In this document: positions 1-8,823 of the stretch, one piece after another | How the letters are laid out: each line of letters begins with the position of its first letter | Numbering within the stretch: position 1 is the first letter of the stretch | Assembly: GCA_945862065.1 (NCBI GenBank) | Contig: CAMAWT010000001.1 | Span: 1 to 64,000 of the forward strand | Length of the DNA: 64,000 nucleotides | Reading direction: 5' to 3' | Source of the DNA: Flavobacterium psychrophilum | GTDB lineage: Bacteria; Bacteroidota; Bacteroidia; Flavobacteriales; Flavobacteriaceae | The notes under the pieces: model-generated | Seen by the model: the letters and a program-made list of their open reading frames with translations, nothing else | Told to the model about the DNA's origin: nothing | Database searches by the model: none | Program-made: the position numbers and the translations under genes

Positions 1-7
1 GCGGGTG

Positions 8-37
8 CAAAAGTACTACTTCTTTTTTCTTACGCAA
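8..37 (-). promoter_or_regulatory. Promoter firing leftwards out of the window
   Basis: On the minus strand TACTTTTG (15-8) matches the Bacteroidota -7 box TAnnTTTG and a TTG (37-35) lies exactly 19 bases upstream, the usual -33 spacing. An A-rich stretch lies further upstream (about 45-75) and the start region reads GCACCCGC. It would drive a gene beyond the left edge; a strongly expressed RNA or ribosomal gene is a guess from the good match. Confidence 0.5.
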
Positions 38-449
38 GGGTTTGTTAAAGGTTTTTTGAAAGTTTTTTTTAAGTGATTGATTTGGAGGGTTCAAAGTTGT
101 GAAGTTTATTGTTTAAAGTTTAGGAGGTTTAGGTTTGGTGTGGAAAATATGATGTTTTGTTATGGGTTGGAGGGTGGATTATTTATTATTGTGCCGCTAT
201 GATCGATGTTTTTTTTTAAAATTAAGGAATTAAGGTACATTAAGAAGGATCCCATCCCCAGCCATTCTCTTGGGGAGGGGGGGGGAAGCCAAGCGGGTAA
301 TCTTTAATAGGGTGATTTTTGTTTTTTTTTAAAAACATATAAGTCATGTAAGTAATGTAAGTTATTTGTGAAGGCGCTTCGCTTGGGTGAAGGACATATA
401 ATTGGATGGTTGCTAAATTTGAGTGATTTGCTTTTGGATAGTTGCTTTT

Positions 450-503
450 TACTTTTCACTAATCACTTGTCACTTTTCACTTGTCACTAATCACTTTTGA
501 CTA
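450..503. repeat. Near-tandem short word repeats
   Basis: The stretch is built from variants of CACTTTTCACT, AATCACTT and GTCACTT repeated about six times without a fixed period. It lies directly downstream of the GreA/GreB-like gene. Similar word-built spacers with other words occur at 46.8-47.2, 49.0-49.6 and 51.0 kb. Confidence 0.6.
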
Positions 504-517
504 TCATCACCTATAAA

Positions 518-967
518 CTAACTTACCTCTTCAATTTTAAAAGATGAATTGTTAATTTCAAAATTAAATCCAACACGATTTCCTATTAATTTAGATCCTA
601 ATGGAGATTGAGGTGAAACAGCTATAATGTTTTGATTCTCAATATTTATTTTAGGTAATGCTGCAGATATAAATAATAACATGCTGTTGGTTCTAACGAT
701 ACTTCCTAATGCTATATTTGAATGAATTGCAAAAGGATCGATTTTGTCAAGAACTGCTTTCTGATCAAAAAATTCTTTGAGTTTATAATTCAACTTTTCT
801 TGCTCAAGATGCATCATCGAAAGCGCAGTCTCATGTTTGTCACCCGCAGAGCCTTTGGCATCGTTTTGTGCATCAATCGATAAATTTGAAATCATGTCTC
901 TAAAAACATCTATTTTATCTTGAAGCAATAATTGGTATTGATCTAAAATTTGTTTTTTAAAAGACAT
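518..967 (-). CDS. GreA/GreB-fold protein
   Basis: A 149-aa protein when started at the ATG that begins MSFKKQIL; an upstream in-frame start would run into the preceding gene. The first ~75 residues look like an antiparallel coiled coil with an acidic turn (IDAQNDAKGS), and the rest resembles the FKBP-like C-terminal domain of GreA/GreB (ALGSIVRTN, AVSPQSPLGSKLIG). Known GreA/GreB proteins rescue backtracked RNA polymerase through acidic residues at the coil tip; whether this one does is unknown. It starts one base after the stop of the beta-barrel gene, so it is probably translationally coupled in a three-gene operon. Proteins of this type are sometimes labelled as ketoacyl-ACP synthases in flavobacterial annotation, which the sequence does not support: it is far too short and has no thiolase motifs. 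Confidence 0.6.
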   Translation of the reverse strand: MSFKKQILDQYQLLLQDKIDVFRDMISNLSIDAQNDAKGSAGDKHETALSMMHLEQEKLNYKLKEFFDQKAVLDKIDPFAIHSNIALGSIVRTNSMLLFISAALPKINIENQNIIAVSPQSPLGSKLIGNRVGFNFEINNSSFKIEEVS

Positions 968-968
968 T

Positions 969-2711
969 TTAAAAATCAAATTTAAAATTAGCACCAAGCA
1001 AAACTTGAATACCTTGAACAGGAAAACCCATCCATTTTTGATAATTCTGACTGGCTAAATTATTTCCTTTTATAAAAAAAGTCAAACGATCACTGTGTTT
1101 ATAATTTAAATGTGCATTTAAATCCATATACCCGTCTAGTTGAATGGAATTATTCATAACTATAAATCCATCAAAGGAATATATTTCACGATCTTTTCGT
1201 TGTCCAATATAAAATAAATTAAATCCTGTTTCCCACTTTGGAGAAATTGTGTAGACAAAATTTGAACTTAACTTAAAATTAGGTAAATTCCAGGCTTCAG
1301 CTTCTGACTTGGTTGTATAATTTGAAAAAGTACCATTAACACTGAACGTTACATTTTGAGAAAAATCAGCTTTTAATTCTCCGAAGATACTCAATGTTTT
1401 CACATCATCATAAACAAGTCCGAACGAATTTCCGTAAGTATAACCTTCTGTATTTGTGTTGAATGAATTATATGTATTTGAGGCAAACATGGGTTTAATT
1501 CCTTCATTTAAATAAGAAGCTTTAACGGTGTAACTTACTGAATTTGCGAGTTTTCCTTTCAAACCAGCATACATATCATACCTAGAATCCGTTGGAGAAA
1601 TGTTCAAAGTTGGAGATAAAAAGTTATTCGTATCAACAAGCTCTCTGTAAGTATTTTGCTTTAGCGAGCCTTCTACACCAGCAAAAGCAATCATAAAATC
1701 GCCCACTACTTTTAGCGAAGCTGTTACCGATGGATAAATGAAGAATTTATTTGTTCCAGTTCCGTTTGCCATACTATAAAAGAAGGAAGCTCCTAAGTTT
1801 ATAGACAAATCATCATTATTAATTTGAAAACTAGGATTAAATCCAATATTAGTAAAACCATAATTTATTGGAGTTGAATCAAAATAACCTTTTTGAAAAT
1901 TACCTTTAACATAATCCAAAATAATATTTGTTTTTATTTTTTCGTCAAGAAAATCAAATGCAAAGTAAGGTTTTAAACTTAATTGATTTTCTATCGAAGC
2001 AAATGCATCAGTAAAATGATTGAATTTCAAATTAATATGATCCAAAAAACTATCGTTAATTGCAATTGTTCCTCCTAAAAAGAGGGTATTGTATTTTTGT
2101 TTTTCATTGATACCATCCAAAAAAGAACCAGTTTGAGTTAACGGCATGGTAACCGATTGAAAACCATACCAATTATACACTTGATTTTGATAACCCAAAT
2201 CAATATTCCAAGAAAATTGATTGGCTTTTTTTCCGTAAGTAAGTTCAAAGGCCGTGTTGTAAAAATGATCATCTAAAAGTACATTCTTTATTCCGCCTTG
2301 AGAAGATAGATGTTTAATAGAGGTAGCAATATAATTGTTAGAATCAAATAAATGAGTTAGATAAAGATCGGTATTTATTGTTCCGTAATTTCCTGCTCCT
2401 AGAGTTGCATAATTGGCAAATAATTTTTCCTTGGCTGATTTTTCAACCACCGCAGCTTTACCTTTTGATGGTGTAAAAGTTGAAGCTACTGGAAATGAAA
2501 AAATAGAATAAGTAATGTTTTCTTTTTTTGTCGTTTCATCATCATCCAAAGTGGGAACTTCTTTCACTTTAAAAGCATCTGAAATAGAAGCCGAATAAGG
2601 TTTTACAACATTTACCACTTCAGACCCGATGTTTTCATCTTTCTTTTGTGCATGAGACAATTGTAGTCCAACACATACTAAAACAAATAAAATTATATTG
2701 TGATTTTTCAT
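969..2711 (-). CDS. Outer-membrane beta-barrel (TonB receptor-like)
   Basis: A 580-aa protein with a signal peptide ending about residue 21 (QLSHAQ), a short N-terminal linker (NVVKPYSASISDAFKVKEV) and a long run of alternating amphipathic strands rich in aromatic residues, ending in F (GANFKFDF), as in outer-membrane barrels. It resembles the barrel half of TonB-dependent receptors, but I see no clear plug domain or carboxypeptidase-like N-terminus, so it may be a plugless or reduced member. It lies 10 bases after the large TPR gene and one base before the GreA/GreB-like gene, all on the minus strand. A role with the TPR protein in the envelope is inferred from the operon; the substrate is not evident. 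Confidence 0.7.
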   Translation of the reverse strand: MKNHNIILFVLVCVGLQLSHAQKKDENIGSEVVNVVKPYSASISDAFKVKEVPTLDDDETTKKENITYSIFSFPVASTFTPSKGKAAVVEKSAKEKLFANYATLGAGNYGTINTDLYLTHLFDSNNYIATSIKHLSSQGGIKNVLLDDHFYNTAFELTYGKKANQFSWNIDLGYQNQVYNWYGFQSVTMPLTQTGSFLDGINEKQKYNTLFLGGTIAINDSFLDHINLKFNHFTDAFASIENQLSLKPYFAFDFLDEKIKTNIILDYVKGNFQKGYFDSTPINYGFTNIGFNPSFQINNDDLSINLGASFFYSMANGTGTNKFFIYPSVTASLKVVGDFMIAFAGVEGSLKQNTYRELVDTNNFLSPTLNISPTDSRYDMYAGLKGKLANSVSYTVKASYLNEGIKPMFASNTYNSFNTNTEGYTYGNSFGLVYDDVKTLSIFGELKADFSQNVTFSVNGTFSNYTTKSEAEAWNLPNFKLSSNFVYTISPKWETGFNLFYIGQRKDREIYSFDGFIVMNNSIQLDGYMDLNAHLNYKHSDRLTFFIKGNNLASQNYQKWMGFPVQGIQVLLGANFKFDF

Positions 2712-2721
2712 TTTTTACTAC

Positions 2722-5700
2722 TTATTTAATAACAGATGAGTTTGTTTTCGCTTCTTCTGATTTTATCAAATCCAATTCGATTTTGGCTTCATCAACTACA
2801 TCTTGGAAATCTGTAAAATTTTCGATGACACTTGTCAAAATTGATGTTGCCTGATAGCTATCTTTCAATTGGAAATAATTTTTTGCCATTATAATCAAAC
2901 TTTTAGACCCAAAATATTGATAACCCGAATATTCTTTGGCGATTTTTTGTACCACTTTGTTAGACTCAAGGTATTTACTTTCTTTGTTTTTAAAATATGC
3001 ATCATAATACAACGCTTCTGCAGCCAATTCCCCTTTTGCAATTATTAAAAGTTTAGAATAAGCAGCTTTTGCTTTAGCATCATCATTCGTTTTAACGGCT
3101 GAATGGGCTATAATTATTTGAGCATCACTTTTAATTTTATTATCAGTTTTCGGATTTGCAACAACTTTTTCGGCATAAATTACTGCGTTTGCAAAATCCT
3201 TCATTTCATAATAAGACCTCATTAAATTGGCTTGTGCAAAAGTTATGTTCTGAGGGAAATCAGCTTCTGTTTCTAATCTAATTAAAACTGGAATTGCTTT
3301 AGAAAAATTATCTTTTTTTAGATGTATTTCGCAAAGTCTAACCAATGCTTGTTCTGTATATTCCGATTTTGGTTTAGAAATTACAAATTCATAATTAGCA
3401 ATCGAATTATCAACAGAATTGTCATTATAATATGTTTGTGCTAAATAAAAATTAGCTTTTAAAGCATGAAGACCATTTGGAAAATTGGTTGTGTAACTTT
3501 TTAAAGTTGCAATAGCTTGCTTTGTATTGTTTTGTAAGTACTGTTTTTCTGCGGCTTCATATGTATCATTATCAAGTTCGGCATCTGTTACTGAAACAAA
3601 ACTCAACGATTTTACCCATGTTCCATATTCGTCAACTTTTCCATTATCAACATAAATCAATCTTGCTGAAGACACCGCTTCAATGGCCTCTGGAGTTTGG
3701 GCAAAATCTGCTGCTACTTTTTTGAATTTTACTAATGCTAAATCGTCTTTATTTGAATTATAATAAACCAAACCTTGACGTAATAATGATTTTGAGGCAA
3801 ACGATCCGTTTTTATATTCTGATAATAATTGATCGTACGTTTTAAGAGCTAATTCTGTTTTGTTTTCAGTTACATAGGTATTTGCCAATTCAAAAAGTGC
3901 ATCATCTCTATATTGTGAAGTTCTAAAATTTGACAAAAACTTATTGAAATCTTCCATTTTTTTGTCATTTTTAGATACAAATCCATAACTAATAGCTTTC
4001 TGAAACGAAGCATAATCAGCGTCTATACCTTTCATTTCAACCGCTTTATTGTAAGCATCCATTGCTGGCCAATATTTTGATGTAGCAAATCGGCTGTCGC
4101 CTAATCGCAAATAAGCATCATTTAATCTGACTTTATCTGTTTTATTTTCATCAATAAAATTTTGAAAATTTACAGCTGATTGGTCATATTCTTTAAGTTT
4201 AAAATAGCAATAAGCAACATCATAAAAATAATTTTTCTTTTCAGCAAGATTTTTAGATTCTTGAAAACCTTCAAATTGTTTGAATAAAAGCAAGGCATCA
4301 TTATAATGGTCTAAAGTAAATTCAACTTCTGCTTTCCAGAAAATTGCTCTAGCGGTAAAAACGGTATTTCGTTGTTCTTTTAATGATTTATTAAAAAGAT
4401 CTTTTGCTTCATTATAATTTCCATCAATATACAGTTCCAAACCTCTATAAAAACTCACTTTTTGGTAGGCTTCTTTGTTTAAACTTGTCTTATTTTTTTC
4501 TAGTAAAACCAAAGCTTGTTTGTAATTTTTGGAAGTAATAAATGAATTTACCAATAATGTCTCTATTTCATCATGACTCACAGAAGATGGATATTTATCT
4601 AAAAATGAGGTTAAAACATCAGGAACACTTTGATAGTTGTTTCCTATTTCATAACTTATTTTGGCATAATTTAAAAGAGCATCTTCTTTAATTTTCACAT
4701 CAAAATCCATTTCAGAGGCATTTTTAAAAGCGTTCAATGCTTCTTGTTTTTTGTCTAATTTCATATAGCTTTCGCCCAAATGATAATAGGCATTTTGAGC
4801 TACAAAATCATTTCCGTCTATGATTTTATTGAACTGAGAAACCGCATTTTCAAATTGTTTTTGTTGGTAATAGGCATAACCCAATTGATAATAATCTGTA
4901 TTATTCCATTTACCTTTCTTTCCTCTATATTCAATCAAATAAGGTAAAGCGGCATCGTATTGTTTTAAATTAAAATAACTTTCGCCTATTATTTTATTCA
5001 ATTCAGACTTTTCTAATGCATTTGATTTATTCATGGAAGTTTTTCCTGACTCGATTGCTTTTTGGAATTTTCCTAATTTAAAATTCATATCAGCTTGAAA
5101 ATAAGAAAGTTTTTCTTTGTATTTTTCTTCACCAGAAACTTCATCAAAATACTTGGTTGCCTCTTTATAATCTTCTTTGTCGTAAGCTATAAATCCTAAA
5201 TAATATTTTGCCTGAGCACCATAATTTTTTGAATTTAACACTTTATTAAAATATAATATTGCTTCTTTCTTTTTTTGAGATGAAAAATAAGCATAGCCTT
5301 TTTGGAAATTAAATCGATCAACCTCTTCATATGCCAAACCACTTTCATCGACTTTATCAAAATATTGCAACGCTTTTTGGTAATTTCCTTGTTCGAAATA
5401 GTATTGTGAAACCCCAATAAAAGCTTGATTTTGTTTTGAACTTGTTGGATAATTTTCTACAAATTTTTCCATAGCAAATTCGGCATCATTTTGATTTAAT
5501 TTTATAGCACAAAAAGCGCTGTAATAAGCACAATCAGCAGCAATTTCATCAGATGGATTTTGATTTTTTACCTTTTCAAATAGCAACTGAGCTGTTAAAT
5601 ATTGTTTATCTTTATATAATGAAATGGCTTTATCAAAATCAGATAACTGATTAGAATAAACTTCTGTTTTTTGGCCAAACGTAGAAGTTGTTAGCACAAA

Positions 5701-5736
5701 AAACATCAGAATGAAATTCAAGGCAATTTTTCGCAT
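2722..5736 (-). CDS. Large exported TPR protein
   Basis: A 1004-aa protein with a signal peptide (cleavage near residue 21, STFGQ) followed almost entirely by tetratricopeptide-type helical repeats (for example QYFDKVDESGLAYEEVDRFN and AYYHLGESYMKLDKKQEALN). TPR arrays mediate protein-protein contacts; the leader places this one in the periplasm. It is the first gene of a minus-strand operon with a beta-barrel protein and a GreA/GreB-fold protein, behind a -7 box at 5767-5760. The repeats resemble those in BamD/CpoB-type envelope assembly proteins, but I see no lipobox, and its length is well beyond those families. A scaffold for the neighbouring barrel is a reasonable inference. Confidence 0.75.
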   Translation of the reverse strand: MRKIALNFILMFFVLTTSTFGQKTEVYSNQLSDFDKAISLYKDKQYLTAQLLFEKVKNQNPSDEIAADCAYYSAFCAIKLNQNDAEFAMEKFVENYPTSSKQNQAFIGVSQYYFEQGNYQKALQYFDKVDESGLAYEEVDRFNFQKGYAYFSSQKKKEAILYFNKVLNSKNYGAQAKYYLGFIAYDKEDYKEATKYFDEVSGEEKYKEKLSYFQADMNFKLGKFQKAIESGKTSMNKSNALEKSELNKIIGESYFNLKQYDAALPYLIEYRGKKGKWNNTDYYQLGYAYYQQKQFENAVSQFNKIIDGNDFVAQNAYYHLGESYMKLDKKQEALNAFKNASEMDFDVKIKEDALLNYAKISYEIGNNYQSVPDVLTSFLDKYPSSVSHDEIETLLVNSFITSKNYKQALVLLEKNKTSLNKEAYQKVSFYRGLELYIDGNYNEAKDLFNKSLKEQRNTVFTARAIFWKAEVEFTLDHYNDALLLFKQFEGFQESKNLAEKKNYFYDVAYCYFKLKEYDQSAVNFQNFIDENKTDKVRLNDAYLRLGDSRFATSKYWPAMDAYNKAVEMKGIDADYASFQKAISYGFVSKNDKKMEDFNKFLSNFRTSQYRDDALFELANTYVTENKTELALKTYDQLLSEYKNGSFASKSLLRQGLVYYNSNKDDLALVKFKKVAADFAQTPEAIEAVSSARLIYVDNGKVDEYGTWVKSLSFVSVTDAELDNDTYEAAEKQYLQNNTKQAIATLKSYTTNFPNGLHALKANFYLAQTYYNDNSVDNSIANYEFVISKPKSEYTEQALVRLCEIHLKKDNFSKAIPVLIRLETEADFPQNITFAQANLMRSYYEMKDFANAVIYAEKVVANPKTDNKIKSDAQIIIAHSAVKTNDDAKAKAAYSKLLIIAKGELAAEALYYDAYFKNKESKYLESNKVVQKIAKEYSGYQYFGSKSLIIMAKNYFQLKDSYQATSILTSVIENFTDFQDVVDEAKIELDLIKSEEAKTNSSVIK

Positions 5737-5759
5737 TGTATAAGTTTTAATTTCTTAAT

Positions 5760-5767
5760 CAAATATA
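5760..5767 (-). promoter_or_regulatory. -7 box of the TPR/beta-barrel operon
   Basis: TATATTTG on the minus strand matches TAnnTTTG, 24 bases before the ATG of the TPR gene. I do not find a TTG at the expected -33 distance. Confidence 0.5.
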
Positions 5768-5883
5768 GTTTTTATACCTTATATAACGGATGTTTCTATC
5801 AGTTTATTATAAACATTTTTTTTAACAATATTTAAAAACTACTAGCTCATGTTTGTTTGTTGTGTATAAAATCAAAATATATT

Positions 5884-5913
5884 TTGTAAACAAACGTTAT
5901 CTTATTACTTTTA
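5884..5913 (+). promoter_or_regulatory. Promoter of ftsE and following glycosyltransferases
   Basis: TTG at 5884-5886 and TACTTTTA at 5906-5913 are separated by 19 bases, a good match to the -33/-7 pattern of Bacteroidota (last base A instead of G). The ftsE ATG follows at 5936. Confidence 0.55.
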
Positions 5914-5935
5914 CAAATTAAACAAAAAAGTTATT

Positions 5936-6619
5936 ATGCTTCAACCCGTATTATCATTACAAAACGTAACAATTTATCAAGAAAACAAAGCAATATTATC
6001 TGAAATAAATCTTGAAGTGAATCAAGGTGAATTTATTTATATAATTGGTAAAACAGGATCTGGTAAAAGTAGTTTCATGAAAACACTTTATGCAGATTTG
6101 CCTTTGACAGAGGGTGAAGGATCTATTGTAGAATATGACTTGGCCACTTTAAAAGAAAATGACATTCCCTATTTGAGAAGAAAAATCGGAATTGTATTTC
6201 AAGATTTTAAGTTATTACCAGACAGAAGTGTGAATGAAAACATGATATTTGTTTTAAAAGCAACAGGCTGGATAGATATGAATGAAATGCAGAATAAAAT
6301 TGATGAAGTGCTTGATAAAGTGGGCATGAAAGGTTTTGCTGCCAAAATGCCACATCAACTTTCTGGAGGTGAACAACAACGAGTTGCCATTGCACGTGCT
6401 TTGTTGAATGATCCTGAAATTATTCTTGCAGACGAGCCAACAGGGAATTTGGATCCACAAACAAGTGTTGAAGTTTTAGAAGTTTTAAAAAAAATCAACC
6501 AAAATGGTAAAACAATAATCATGGCAACACATGATTATGCTCTGTTATTAAAATTCCCATCTAAAACATTAAAATGTGAAGATGGTGTTATTTTTGAGGT
6601 TGTTCAAAAATCTGTTTAA
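5936..6619 (+). CDS. ftsE: FtsE cell-division ABC ATPase
   Basis: A 227-aa ABC ATPase with Walker A (GKTGSGKSS, residues 38-46), Q-loop Q89, signature [10 protein letters not shown] (142-151), Walker B IILADEP (162-168) and H-loop His199. Its length, the early [20 protein letters not shown] and the strong DEPTGNLDP fit FtsE, which pairs with the membrane protein FtsX to control septal peptidoglycan hydrolases. No ftsX is next to it. Its stop codon overlaps the start of the following glycosyltransferase (TAATG), so it is co-transcribed with glycan genes. LolD-type lipoprotein exporters are close relatives, but FtsE is the better match. Confidence 0.85.
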   Translation: MLQPVLSLQNVTIYQENKAILSEINLEVNQGEFIYIIGKTGSGKSSFMKTLYADLPLTEGEGSIVEYDLATLKENDIPYLRRKIGIVFQDFKLLPDRSVNENMIFVLKATGWIDMNEMQNKIDEVLDKVGMKGFAAKMPHQLSGGEQQRVAIARALLNDPEIILADEPTGNLDPQTSVEVLEVLKKINQNGKTIIMATHDYALLLKFPSKTLKCEDGVIFEVVQKSV

Positions 6620-7500
6620 TGTTATCTATATTAATTCCTACTTATAATTACGATTGTTTTTCTTTAGTTAAAGAATTAAAACAACAAGCGGATGAGTTGG
6701 AACTGATATATGAAATTATAGTACAAGATGATTTTAGTCAACATTGTATTGATGAAAATTCAAATATAAATTCGTTACAAAATTGTAGCTTTCAGATTAA
6801 TGTTGAGAACTTAGGGCGCACAAAAAACAGAACTAATTTAGCTCAAAATGCTACTTTTGATTTAATATTATTTCTTGATTCAGATGTTTTTCCAGAAAAA
6901 AATACATTTCTTAAAGACTATTTAGAAACCTATAAAAAAGAAAAAACAATCGTTTTTGGTGGATACAAATATGCTGATATAAAACCCAAATCTTCCAAAA
7001 TACTGAGATACAAATATGGCAAAGAACGTGAAGAAAAGCCATCAGAAATTAGAAACAAAAAACCTTATTCTTATGTTTTTTCTGGAAATATTTTGGTTGA
7101 AAAAAGTGTTTTTTTAAATGCTAATTTTAACGAAAATAGAAATTTATATGGTATGGATATTTTTTTTTCATATAATTTATTCAAATACAAAATACCTATC
7201 ATTCATATAGATAATGCCATTTTTCATTACGGACTAGAAGATAACGAAGTTTTCTTTAATAAAAATTTGGAAAGTGTTGATAATAGAAAACGCTATCTAT
7301 CTGATAAAAAAGACATTTCAAAAATAAATTCCCTTCTTAAATACTATCTTTTGATTAAAAAAATGAATATTGATAAAATAATTTATTGGTTATTTCTAAA
7401 GTTTGAAAAAAAATTAAAAAAATCCATTTTGAGTGAACATCCAAATTTACTTTATATGGATTTGTATAGATTAGGATATATTTGTAATGATAAATATTAA
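6619..7500 (+). CDS. Family 2 glycosyltransferase
   Basis: A 293-aa GT-A type enzyme that begins [13 protein letters not shown], with the nucleotide-binding start of GT2 enzymes and a DSD motif (LFLDSDVFP, around residue 91) for metal and sugar-nucleotide binding. The start overlaps the ftsE stop by one base, so translation is probably coupled. It lies at the head of a surface-polysaccharide cluster and probably adds one sugar of the repeat unit in the cytoplasm; donor and acceptor cannot be read from sequence. No transmembrane segments are evident. Confidence 0.8.
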   Translation: MLSILIPTYNYDCFSLVKELKQQADELELIYEIIVQDDFSQHCIDENSNINSLQNCSFQINVENLGRTKNRTNLAQNATFDLILFLDSDVFPEKNTFLKDYLETYKKEKTIVFGGYKYADIKPKSSKILRYKYGKEREEKPSEIRNKKPYSYVFSGNILVEKSVFLNANFNENRNLYGMDIFFSYNLFKYKIPIIHIDNAIFHYGLEDNEVFFNKNLESVDNRKRYLSDKKDISKINSLLKYYLLIKKMNIDKIIYWLFLKFEKKLKKSILSEHPNLLYMDLYRLGYICNDKY

Positions 7501-7504
7501 TTAG

Positions 7505-8440
7505 ATGGCGTTTTTTTCAATTGTAATTCCGTTGCATAATAAAGAAAATTATATTGAAAACACCATAAAAAGTGTTTTGAATCAGCGTTTTACTGACTTT
7601 GAGTTAGTGATTCTTAATGATTGTTCAACAGACAATAGTTTTCAATTAGTTTCACAATTTGACGACATTAGAATAAAATTAATTACACACCAAAAAAACA
7701 AAGGATTATCCGCTTCGAGAAACACTGGGATTAAGAATGCTTCGTCACATTACATTGCATTTTTGGATGCAGATGATCTTTGGAAACCCAATTTTTTAGA
7801 AGAAATTTATCAATTGATACACAAATATCCAGAAGCCTCTTTGTTTGCCACCAATTATGAAGAAATCATTGACGCAAATACAGTTGTTTTACCATCAAAT
7901 GGAACTGAAAATTTGAAACATTCGATCATAATTGATAACTATTTTGAGAGAAGTTTAAAACAACCATTATACAATCAATCTAGTTTTTGTATTAAAAAAG
8001 AAGTGTTTGAAAAAGTTGGTTTTTATAATGAAAAAATCACTTATGGAGAGGACGTTGATTTCAATATTAGAGTGCATTTAATCTATAAAATGGCATTTTC
8101 CAACCAATCGCTATCTCAATACATTTTATCAACAGAAAACCAAATAACTCAAAGCAATTTTAGTTCAAAAACTATAACCGATTTTGATTATTATGAAAAA
8201 AACTACAACAATCCTTCTTTAAAAAAATTCCTTGATTTTCAGAGATATACGAAAGCAAAAATGTATAAAATGGAAGGTGATTTCGAAAAATACTATCAAT
8301 TAAAGAAAGGTATTCGCCTTGCAAATTTAAATTGGAAACAGATTATTTTACTACATCTACCAAGTTTTTTATTGAATGAAATTAAAATTTGGAAACAAAA
8401 AAAACTTGCACAGGGAAAACGAGTTACTTCTTACAATTAG
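7505..8440 (+). CDS. Family 2 glycosyltransferase
   Basis: A 311-aa GT2 enzyme: FFSIVIPLHNKENYIENT at the N-terminus, the typical LNDCSTDNS loop (about 37-45) and a DADD motif (FLDADDLW, about 91-98). It follows the previous glycosyltransferase by 4 bases, same strand, so both probably act on the same glycan. Its last 17 bases overlap, tail to tail, with the end of the FdtA-like gene on the other strand. The substrate is unknown. Confidence 0.8.
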   Translation: MAFFSIVIPLHNKENYIENTIKSVLNQRFTDFELVILNDCSTDNSFQLVSQFDDIRIKLITHQKNKGLSASRNTGIKNASSHYIAFLDADDLWKPNFLEEIYQLIHKYPEASLFATNYEEIIDANTVVLPSNGTENLKHSIIIDNYFERSLKQPLYNQSSFCIKKEVFEKVGFYNEKITYGEDVDFNIRVHLIYKMAFSNQSLSQYILSTENQITQSNFSSKTITDFDYYEKNYNNPSLKKFLDFQRYTKAKMYKMEGDFEKYYQLKKGIRLANLNWKQIILLHLPSFLLNEIKIWKQKKLAQGKRVTSYN

Positions 8441-8819
8441 ACAAAAAAGTTTCAAAATCCCTTTCATAATCATTCTCTTCAAAAACGTCTGAAGCTAATA
8501 CTAAACATATAGCTCCAGATGAAAAATTGTCCAATTCTCTCCAAATATTTGTAGTAATTAACAAACCTTTATCTGGTTTGTTTAAAGTTACTTTTTCTGT
8601 AGTTTTTCCATCATTCAAAATCACATCAAAACTTCCCGAAAGAGCTATTAAAAATTCTTCTTGGTTTTTATGTGAATGTCCGCCTCTACTTGCCGAACTT
8701 GGAACGTCAAATAAATAATACACTCTTTTGAATTCAAATGGCAACGTATTCCCTTCAATTATGGCAATATTTCCTCTGTGGTCTAGTATTTTAGGAATAG
8801 AAATAAGATCTGTTTTCAT
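8424..8819 (-). CDS. FdtA/QdtA-like sugar 3,4-ketoisomerase (cupin)
   Basis: A 131-aa single-domain cupin with the WxcM/FdtA signature: LDHRGNIAIIEG near the N-terminus, RVYYLFDVP and RGGHSHKNQEEF (about 45-56) with the active-site His pair, then SGSFDVILNDG. FdtA and QdtA convert dTDP-4-keto-6-deoxyglucose to the 3-keto isomer, the step before amination by FdtB/QdtB. A DegT-type aminotransferase lies on the same strand at 12.9-14.0 kb. Sequence alone does not decide between the galacto (Fuc3N) and gluco (Qui3N) product. RmlA and RmlB, needed for the substrate, are not in the window. It sits 4 bases downstream of a GT4 gene on the same strand. Confidence 0.75.
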   Translation of the reverse strand: MKTDLISIPKILDHRGNIAIIEGNTLPFEFKRVYYLFDVPSSASRGGHSHKNQEEFLIALSGSFDVILNDGKTTEKVTLNKPDKGLLITTNIWRELDNFSSGAICLVLASDVFEENDYERDFETFLSNCKK

Positions 8820-8823
8820 ATGT

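Larger units (their letters stand above)
1..517. other. Gene-free left edge with assorted repeats
   Basis: I see no coding region here. It holds the outward promoter at 8-37, a fragment (about 225-247, minus orientation) sharing an 18-base segment with the intergenic repeat at 32.5 kb, a C/G hairpin (251-280: CCCATCCCCA opposite TGGGGAGGGG) ending in a run of G, and a block of near-tandem words built from ACTTTTCACT and AATCACTTGT at about 450-503. Confidence 0.5.
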
